Assembly (NCBI GenBank): GCA_038326165.1
Contig: JBBQJT010000085.1
Location: 1-7,744 of the forward strand
DNA from: JAEUUM01 sp038326165
Lineage (GTDB): Bacteria; Bacteroidota; Bacteroidia; Chitinophagales; Saprospiraceae
Direction: 5' to 3'
DNA length: 7,744 bases
Positions 1 to 5,441 of the stretch are shown piece by piece; the stretch's first letter is position 1; every line of letters begins with the position of its first letter. A program made the position numbers and the translations under genes. The notes below the pieces were generated by a model. It did not search any database, was not told the origin of the DNA, and saw only the letters and a program-made list of their open reading frames with translations.

Positions 1-142
1 TCAGGTCTTTAATTGAAACTGTAAACGAAGGCTTTAACCCAATGCTCATGGCCTTTTCACCTTCAACTGGCGCAGCCAACTGCGCTTTTACAAGTATTGG
101 AAAAACTAGCAAAAGCATAAAAATAAAAATAATTTTTTTCAT
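1..142 (-). CDS. N-terminus of a secreted protein of unknown function (partial, runs off the left edge)
   Basis: The reverse strand opens with ATG at 142-140 and stays open for 47 codons to the window edge. The first 20 residues form a classic Sec signal peptide: MKK, a hydrophobic core (IIFIFMLLLVFPILV), then KA before Gln21. Cleavage by signal peptidase I at Ala20|Gln21 is therefore likely. There is no lipobox cysteine, so it is not a lipoprotein. The mature part visible begins QLAAPVEGEKAMSIGLKPSF and continues TVSIKDL. I cannot name the family from so little. It lies downstream of the OmpA-like gene on the same strand but is separated from it by a good terminator, so it probably has its own promoter or depends on read-through. 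The bases just before the start are A/T-rich with no Shine-Dalgarno sequence. Confidence 0.75.
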   Translation of the reverse strand, partial: MKKIIFIFMLLLVFPILVKAQLAAPVEGEKAMSIGLKPSFTVSIKDL

Positions 143-163
143 GTTTTAATTTTGAGGTTGTGA

Positions 164-196
164 TTAAAAATGCCGCCCGAATATTTTCGAGTGGCA
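164..196 (-). terminator. Rho-independent terminator after the OmpA-like gene
   Basis: Bases 171-196 form an imperfect hairpin of about 11 pairs. The outer TGCC/GGCA arms are perfect and an inner CGAA/TTCG part closes a short AT loop. One position is a G-U wobble in the minus-strand RNA and one is a mismatch. In the minus direction the stem is followed at once by TTTTT (170-166). It sits 18 bases past the stop codon of the 614-residue protein, the expected place. The T-run on the minus side makes this the working direction. Confidence 0.7.
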
Positions 197-214
197 TACT
201 CCTGATATTCGGAT

Positions 215-2059
215 TTATTTTTTTAATTCGCTTGGTATAACTGGTACAATTACTTTATCTGCGTCTGCTCCATTTGATTCAATAACTTTGATTTCAATTC
301 TGCGGTTGAATTGTCTTCCTGCTTCTGAATCTTGACCATTCACTTCATTCTTTGCTACCGATTTTGAGGCGCCGTTGGTTATAGTTTTTAATCTTGAACC
401 ATCAATACCATTGGAAACTAAATAATCTTTACCGGTTTTAGCGCGTCTTTGTGATAAATCCTGGTTGTAAAGTGGATCACCTTTAGAGTCGGTGTTGGCA
501 CTTAATTCCGCTTTGTAGCTGGGGTTATCATTCAAGATTTTTATCAACTTATCAAGTTCGCCTGTTGATTCACCGCGCAAGGCGTCAGAGTCAAAATCAA
601 AAAATATCCAAGTTAACTTCTGATCAGTTGGTGGTTCTACCACTGCCACAGCAGTATCAGCCTCGGCGATTGGTTCAACAACAGCGGCAATAGTATCTGC
701 AACAACTACATCAGCTACAACTTCTTCCTTTTTACATCCTTTCATGAAATACAACAAAGCAGCCAATAACAACAATGCACCCAACAACCACCAAAGCCAA
801 GGTGCACAACCTTTGGCCTCTTGGTCTACAATCACTGGAGGAACGACTTTGGATTCAGTTTTGGGAGTGATAGGCGTGGGAGGAACAATAGCTGCTACTG
901 GAATTGGGTCTGGTGCTGGAACTGCTGCTGCTGCCATAACAATTGGTGCGGCTGCCATAGCAATTGGTGCAGCTGACAATATTGGCCACAAAGCCAAAGC
1001 TGCCGCTTCATCTTTCTTCGGGCAACTTCTAGCAATTTCCTGATGATTGCCAGCTTTAAGAATGGTGTAATAGAATCCTCTTTTTTCCTCGGTGCTGTAT
1101 CTTTCCTTGATATCCATGTTTTTCCATACAGATTGGAGGCCATTGTCTCGTGCTCCAATAGTAGGATAAGATTCGGATCTAAATTTTATGGAACCGTCGT
1201 TGTTGTACCAAGCGAAGTAATATTCTCCATTTCGATGTTGAAAAGAACTAAAATCTGGATGTCCAGCCATTCTTTCATGTCCCTCATAGGCACTACAAAC
1301 CAAGTAATCATCTATTTCACGATCGTTGTTATGCTCAATAGTTCCCATCAAACTTGGTATCAAGGCTAAAGCTGCAGCTTCAGTATCTGCATCACAACTG
1401 CGGGCAATTTCTTTGTAATTGCTAGCTCTCAGGCTAACATAAAATTTTCCATTTTCAGACTTGGCGCTATAAAAATCTTGGTTCTTTCGGTTCTTTAAGA
1501 CAGATTCAGCACCGTTGTCGCGCGAATTATCTCGAGGGTAGCCTTCACTTTTCAACAAAATCTTTCCATCGGAATCAACCAAAGCAAAATAATAGTGATG
1601 ATTGGCTTCATTGTAAAACTTCAGGATACCATTGTCACCTGCCTGACCTCGATTTTCGTAATCTGAGCAGGCCATGTAATCATCTTCTTCCATGCCAGTT
1701 CCAACTTCACCAGTTAAATAGCCAAATAAAGACTGTGCAACTCCTTCAGATTTACTTTCAACACTTCGAGCTATTTCAGTATTGTTTCCTGCTCTTAAAC
1801 TATAAAACCAGTTGGAATCTTCATTCAAAAGCACATAACGCTCCTTCAATGAACGGTTCTTTTTAACAGATTCAAGTCCATTGTCACGAGCCGCTGTGCT
1901 AGGATATGCTTCAGATTTAAGCAATAGTTTGTGATTCCGATTGAGCAATGCAAAATAAAATTTGCCATCGCTTTCGTTTTGGAAAGCAACGAATCCATCT
2001 GAGTCAGGTATTCCTTGCCCTTCATAGGCAGAAGAAATTAAATAGTCATCGTTCTTCAT
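215..2059 (-). CDS. Membrane-anchored OmpA-family protein with three tandem YegP-like (DUF1508) units
   Basis: The 614-residue product has a clear modular layout. Three repeats lie at about residues 5-116, 126-239 and 250-361. Each opens with a DDY(L/M)..S/C-S..YE motif and then carries two DUF1508 half-modules: F(Y/Q)..-YYFA..N-G.I..KSE.YP...ARDNG..SV.KN, and then FY.SLRA.N..EIARS. An Ala/Pro-rich linker follows (362-410). A single membrane segment spans about 421-438 (WLWWLLGALLLLAALLYF), flanked by Cys418 and Cys442. A second Ala/Val-rich linker leads to an OmpA C-terminal domain (about 481-595). That domain has TD at 523-524, Asn532 and LSQRRA at 535-540; Asp524 and Arg539 have the spacing of the residues that grip the diaminopimelate of peptidoglycan in OmpA. 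There is no N-terminal signal peptide. DUF1508 has no firm biochemical role, so the function is unknown; anchoring the cell wall is the best-supported part. The ATG at 2059 starts directly before the first repeat motif and has no Shine-Dalgarno sequence. Confidence 0.9.
   Translation of the reverse strand: MKNDDYLISSAYEGQGIPDSDGFVAFQNESDGKFYFALLNRNHKLLLKSEAYPSTAARDNGLESVKKNRSLKERYVLLNEDSNWFYSLRAGNNTEIARSVESKSEGVAQSLFGYLTGEVGTGMEEDDYMACSDYENRGQAGDNGILKFYNEANHHYYFALVDSDGKILLKSEGYPRDNSRDNGAESVLKNRKNQDFYSAKSENGKFYVSLRASNYKEIARSCDADTEAAALALIPSLMGTIEHNNDREIDDYLVCSAYEGHERMAGHPDFSSFQHRNGEYYFAWYNNDGSIKFRSESYPTIGARDNGLQSVWKNMDIKERYSTEEKRGFYYTILKAGNHQEIARSCPKKDEAAALALWPILSAAPIAMAAAPIVMAAAAVPAPDPIPVAAIVPPTPITPKTESKVVPPVIVDQEAKGCAPWLWWLLGALLLLAALLYFMKGCKKEEVVADVVVADTIAAVVEPIAEADTAVAVVEPPTDQKLTWIFFDFDSDALRGESTGELDKLIKILNDNPSYKAELSANTDSKGDPLYNQDLSQRRAKTGKDYLVSNGIDGSRLKTITNGASKSVAKNEVNGQDSEAGRQFNRRIEIKVIESNGADADKVIVPVIPSELKK
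977..1312 (-). repeat. YegP-like unit 3 (coding repeat)
   Basis: This stretch encodes residues 250-361, with DDYLVCSAYEG, YPTIGARDNGLQSVWKN and LKAGNHQEIARS. Its head motif is closer to unit 1 than to unit 2. It runs straight into the Ala/Pro-rich linker that precedes the membrane segment. Confidence 0.85.
1343..1684 (-). repeat. YegP-like unit 2 (coding repeat)
   Basis: This stretch encodes residues 126-239. The same landmarks appear as DDYMACSDYEN, YPRDNSRDNGAESVLKN and LRASNYKEIARS. A linker of about nine residues (TGEVGTGME) separates it from unit 1. The units have clearly diverged in sequence, so the duplication is old and not a recent DNA-level tandem repeat. Confidence 0.85.
1712..2047 (-). 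repeat. YegP-like unit 1 (coding repeat)
   Basis: This stretch encodes residues 5-116, the first of three related units of about 112 residues. Its landmarks are DDYLISSAYEG, YPSTAARDNGLESVKKN and LRAGNNTEIARS. The two halves match the two DUF1508 motifs of E. coli YegP, while the DDYL..SAYEG head is extra relative to YegP. Confidence 0.85.
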
Positions 2060-2154
2060 GTTGATGTTTGTTTTGGTTGAAGGGTAAAACTAAATAGAAA
2101 ATCGAATTTATTTACTATTTAGACGGCTTGTTATCATAAAGTAACATATTATTA

Positions 2155-3081
2155 TTATGTGCCAAATATACGAATTACATTGGACATGCTTTCTATTTTG
2201 ACGGGTGTTTGGCCTATATAATCCCCGTCGGCTTCGATGCCAGTTTGTTTACCTGTTTCGGCATAAATTTCGATTGACTCGGTTTGCCACAATTCACTTG
2301 CACGATGCTCCCCTATTTTGCCATTGTAAAACATTGGAGTTTTCAGAATTACCTCCCATTTTGGAATTGATTTTACAACGGTCACTGCCAGCAAATTATC
2401 ATTGGGATCAGCATGAGGCACCAACATCATATTGCCACCAGAAAAAGGACAAACTCCAATATTTATGGTGTACAGATTATCTGTTATTTGTTTTTCACTG
2501 GATTTAATTGAAATTGTTTCAGGTTGATAGTCAAACAAACTACTCAAAACATGCAGCAAATAAAATTTTCCGGACCATTGTGTGGATTTTCTACTTGCGG
2601 ATTTCTTAGCCACAAAAGCATCATAAGCTAAGCCAATAACGTTAATAGCATAAAATATCTGTTCATTTTCTTGCGCCATTAATATTATTTTAGCTGCATC
2701 TTGATACCCATAATTGAGGTTCTTCAATCGCAAAACAAATGCATTGACATCTGTAGGAATTCCATGTGCTCTTACCCAATCATTGCCTGTACCACAAGAA
2801 AATAATGTAATTGCAATTCCTTGTCTTTTGTGAGGATCCAGGGATAAAATTCCATTGGCAAGTTGTGAAATCGTACCATCACCACCTACTGCAATCAAAT
2901 GGGTATATCCTTCATTGACAGCTATTTTAGCCAATTCAACTGCATGGCGATCGTATTGTGATTCAAAGGTTTTGAAGGGAATTGCTTTCAATATCAGAGC
3001 CTTTTCCAATTCCGTCCAGCGCGCCTTAGCTCGGCCTCCCCCACTGGTAGGATTTATGATAATTGCAAATTCAGTATTCAT
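2155..3081 (-). CDS. Diacylglycerol kinase family lipid kinase (YegS/DgkB type)
   Basis: The 308-residue product has the full set of motifs of the soluble DAGK-catalytic family, which phosphorylates diacylglycerol or a related lipid with ATP at the inner face of the membrane. NPTSGGG is at residues 10-16 and the nucleotide-binding GGDGT at 66-70. CGTGNDWVR is at 96-104, where the family has GTGND.AR. INVIGLAYDA follows at about 146-155, and FSGGNMMLVPHADPNDNLL (213-231) forms the second-domain core. EADGD is at 283-287. The length is normal for the family (about 290-310). The exact lipid (diacylglycerol, undecaprenol, sphingoid base or other) cannot be told from sequence. The ATG at 3081 lies just before the first beta strand; the upstream bases hold no Shine-Dalgarno sequence. 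It reads away from the ABC operon and lies 95 bases upstream of the OmpA-like gene, with no convincing terminator between them. Confidence 0.92.
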   Translation of the reverse strand: MNTEFAIIINPTSGGGRAKARWTELEKALILKAIPFKTFESQYDRHAVELAKIAVNEGYTHLIAVGGDGTISQLANGILSLDPHKRQGIAITLFSCGTGNDWVRAHGIPTDVNAFVLRLKNLNYGYQDAAKIILMAQENEQIFYAINVIGLAYDAFVAKKSASRKSTQWSGKFYLLHVLSSLFDYQPETISIKSSEKQITDNLYTINIGVCPFSGGNMMLVPHADPNDNLLAVTVVKSIPKWEVILKTPMFYNGKIGEHRASELWQTESIEIYAETGKQTGIEADGDYIGQTPVKIESMSNVIRIFGT

Positions 3082-3120
3082 TTCATGTATCGTTAAAAAT
3101 TAATCGATTGTCGATTTATG

Positions 3121-3152
3121 ATACCAGAATCTGGCGTATACTTGTACCTTTA
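3121..3152. promoter_or_regulatory. Possible operator dyad and weak promoter element in the divergent region
   Basis: Bases 3124-3134 read CCAGAATCTGG, a perfect dyad with 5-base arms and a one-base centre. It is flanked by ATA (3121-3123) and TAT (3137-3139), which extend the symmetry if two bases are allowed to bulge. Downstream, TACCTTTA at 3145-3152 resembles the Bacteroidota -7 element TAnnTTTG except for the last base, and it lies 24 bases before the ABC ATPase start. No TTTG-like -33 box is seen at the expected distance. The dyad is seen in the sequence; any binding role is inference. Confidence 0.25.
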
Positions 3153-3176
3153 TCAGACAATAGTGTAAAAATAGCT

Positions 3177-4085
3177 ATGAGTTTCCTAAGTATTCAAAAT
3201 GTAGTAAAATCCTACGAAAACAAGATTGCCGTAAATGGTGTTAGTTTTGATATTCCTCAAGGCTGTATTTATGGACTGCTTGGACCAAATGGTGCGGGTA
3301 AAACCAGCCTAATCCGTATCATTACCACCATTACGCGCCAAGATTCTGGTTCCGTTTTCATAAACGGCGAAAAATTGAATGAGGATCATACCCGTATCAT
3401 TGGGTATATGCCTGAAGAAAGAGGATTGTACAAAAAAATGGAAGTTGGTGAGCAACTTATTTACTTAGCGCGACTTCGCGGTTTATCTAAGATTGAAGCC
3501 AAAGAAGTGGTCAATCATTGGTTCGAAAAGTTTGGAGTAATGGATTGGCTGGGCAAAAAAGTAACTGACCTATCCAAAGGGATGCAACAAAAAGTACAGT
3601 TTGTAGCAACTGTCATGCACAAGCCCAAACTGATTATACTTGATGAACCATTCTCAGGACTTGATCCCATCAATGCCAATTTGATAGAAGATGAGATCGT
3701 ACAATTGCGCGATGAAGGAGCTTCTATTATTTTCTCAACACACCGCATGGAACAAGTTGAAGAAATATGCGACCGAATGGTATTGATCAATCAAGGTAAA
3801 AATGTATTGGAAGGAGATGTCAGTGAGATCAAACAAAGGTTCAGAGAGAATCTGTTTGAAGTTAGATACAGTGGAACTTTGAACACGGAGTCTTTATCAA
3901 AATTTGGTGAAATAGGTGAGCAATCAGAGGGATATTTCACGATAAAATTTCCTAGGGCCAGTACTCAGAAAAGCTTACTGTCCTGGTTGGTTGGCAATGA
4001 TATTACTATCAGTGTTTTTCGTGAAATACTACCAAGCATCAATAATATATTTATTCGCACGGTGAATGAGGCGTCTTTGGTTTAA
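3177..4085 (+). CDS. ABC transporter ATP-binding protein (NatA/YhaQ-like, DUF4162 C-terminus)
   Basis: The 302-residue ATPase powers the permease encoded just downstream. Visible motifs are Walker A GPNGAGKT (36-43), a Q-loop region GYMPEERGLY (76-85) with Glu80 where many ABC ATPases have Gln, signature LSKGMQQKV (132-140), Walker B LIILDEP (152-158) with catalytic Glu157, D-loop SGLD (160-163) and switch His189. After about residue 220 comes a C-terminal extension of the DUF4162 kind (FEVRYSGTL onward), common in exporters related to sodium extrusion NatA. I chose the ATG at 3177 because MSFLSIQNVVKSY is the normal family N-terminus. An upstream in-frame ATG at 3063 would add 38 atypical residues and overlap the divergent lipid kinase start. 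The substrate is unknown. Confidence 0.92.
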   Translation: MSFLSIQNVVKSYENKIAVNGVSFDIPQGCIYGLLGPNGAGKTSLIRIITTITRQDSGSVFINGEKLNEDHTRIIGYMPEERGLYKKMEVGEQLIYLARLRGLSKIEAKEVVNHWFEKFGVMDWLGKKVTDLSKGMQQKVQFVATVMHKPKLIILDEPFSGLDPINANLIEDEIVQLRDEGASIIFSTHRMEQVEEICDRMVLINQGKNVLEGDVSEIKQRFRENLFEVRYSGTLNTESLSKFGEIGEQSEGYFTIKFPRASTQKSLLSWLVGNDITISVFREILPSINNIFIRTVNEASLV

Positions 4086-4111
4086 TTTGATCAATTTAAG
4101 GTAACAGAATA

Positions 4112-5434
4112 ATGGACAAACTTTGGCTCATAATCAAACGAGAATACCTAACAAGGGTAACTTCAAAATCTTTTTTGCTTACTACAATACTTACCCCACT
4201 TGGCTTTTTGCTTTTTTTTGTTTTTATAGGTTTTTTGGCCACCTACGAAAGCAAGGAAGACAAAAAAATCCTTATCAAGGATGAAAGCAATATCATGGGC
4301 AAAACCATCCACGATGAAGATCATATTTACTATACTTTCTCCGACTTGTCGCTTGATGAGCTGAAGTTAAAAGTAAAAAATGAAGAATCAAATGGAGTCT
4401 TACTGATACCAGCAATGGACAGTACCCGCAAAGGCGACGTTCGCCTACTATTTTATGCCAAAGATCAACTAGGCATAGATGATCGAGACAAAGTTCAAAG
4501 CCAGATAGCCGAACGCCTTACTCAGTTCAAGATGCAAAAAATGGGCCTCAAAGAAGAACAATTGGAGGCAATAAAAACCGAAGTCACCTTAGACCCTGAG
4601 CCAATAGATGCAACTCAAAAAGATGAAAGCAGCTCTGCCGCTGCAGTTGGCGCCGGATTAGGAATGATCATGGGTATCATCATGTACATGTCTATATTCC
4701 TTTATGGTTCCATGATCATGCGTAGTGTAATGGAGGAAAAAATGACCAGAATAGTCGAAGTTATGATCTCCACCGTTAAGCCATTCCAATTGATGTTGGG
4801 CAAAATCATCGGCGTAGGAGCAGTAGGTTTGACTCAGTTTATAATATGGATGATACTGATCCCACTCATCAGTTTGGGTGTTTCAGCAATGTTTGGTTTT
4901 GATGTTCAAGCTTCACAAGCTGAGAATATGATGCAGGGTGCCCCTCCAATAGATCAGGAAGCCATGCAATATACTGTAATGAATATCATGAAAGAGGTTA
5001 TGAACCTCAACTGGTGGCTCATTATACCATGTTTTATTGTGTATTACTTGATGGGATATGTACTTTACGCAGCTCTGTTTGCAGCCGTTGGATCAGCTAT
5101 TGGAGATGATTTGGGAGAAAGTCAAGGATTGACACTTCCAATAACCATTCCTGTCATCATTGCTTTTTATATCATGTTCTCCACCGTTCGTGCACCACAA
5201 AGCACATTGGCCATTTGGGGTAGCATATTCCCTTTGTTCTCACCGATAGTGATGCCGAGCAGGCTTGCTTTTAATACCCCATGGTGGCAAATTGCCCTAT
5301 CCATGTCCCTTTTGATAGCAACAACAATTTTTGTAGTGTGGCTTGCAGGAAGGATTTACAGGGTCGGAATCATGATGTACGGCAAAAAAGCCAGTTTCTC
5401 TGAGCTCAGAAGGTGGATTTTCTATAAAAACTAA
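4112..5434 (+). CDS. ABC-2 type permease (NatB/YhaP-like)
   Basis: This 440-residue integral membrane protein is the channel half of the exporter. Its layout is typical of the family. A cytoplasmic start with IIKREYLTRVTSKSF is followed by TM1 (about 21-44) and a large soluble loop of roughly 130 residues (45-175). A cluster of about five or six further hydrophobic segments comes next, at roughly 178-200, 229-262, 300-327, 340-358, 363-383 and 393-415. The stretch MRSVMEEKMTRIVEVMIS (203-220) and the following VKPFQLMLGKI are the diagnostic coupling segment of NatB/YhaP-type permeases. It begins 26 bases after the ATPase stop, so the two genes form an operon. AAGG at 4098-4101 is a weak, rather distant Shine-Dalgarno candidate. 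NatAB extrudes sodium in Bacillus, but close relatives have other or unknown substrates, so none is assigned here. Confidence 0.9.
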   Translation: MDKLWLIIKREYLTRVTSKSFLLTTILTPLGFLLFFVFIGFLATYESKEDKKILIKDESNIMGKTIHDEDHIYYTFSDLSLDELKLKVKNEESNGVLLIPAMDSTRKGDVRLLFYAKDQLGIDDRDKVQSQIAERLTQFKMQKMGLKEEQLEAIKTEVTLDPEPIDATQKDESSSAAAVGAGLGMIMGIIMYMSIFLYGSMIMRSVMEEKMTRIVEVMISTVKPFQLMLGKIIGVGAVGLTQFIIWMILIPLISLGVSAMFGFDVQASQAENMMQGAPPIDQEAMQYTVMNIMKEVMNLNWWLIIPCFIVYYLMGYVLYAALFAAVGSAIGDDLGESQGLTLPITIPVIIAFYIMFSTVRAPQSTLAIWGSIFPLFSPIVMPSRLAFNTPWWQIALSMSLLIATTIFVVWLAGRIYRVGIMMYGKKASFSELRRWIFYKN

Positions 5435-5441
5435 AACTTGA

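Noticed and set aside
744..1043. Open plus-strand frame of 99 codons rich in Ala, Gly and Ile.
   Set aside because: It is antisense to the Ala/Pro-rich linker and membrane segment of the OmpA-like protein. The low-complexity composition of the real gene creates it, and it shows no domain or ribosome binding site.
2085..2092. TAGTTTTA on the minus strand, 25 bases before the OmpA-like gene, as a Bacteroidota -7 promoter element.
   Set aside because: The last base does not match TAnnTTTG and no TTTG or TTG box lies about 19 bases upstream, so it is too weak to list in AT-rich DNA.
2144..2160. ACATA/TATGT inverted repeat across the stop codon of the lipid kinase gene as a terminator.
   Set aside because: The stem is only five A/T-rich pairs with no following T-run, and the TTATTATTAT loop makes chance pairing likely.
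3063..3176. Upstream ATG that would lengthen the ABC ATPase by 38 residues.
   Set aside because: The extra residues do not resemble the family, the start overlaps the divergent lipid kinase, and the ATG at 3177 matches the usual N-terminus.
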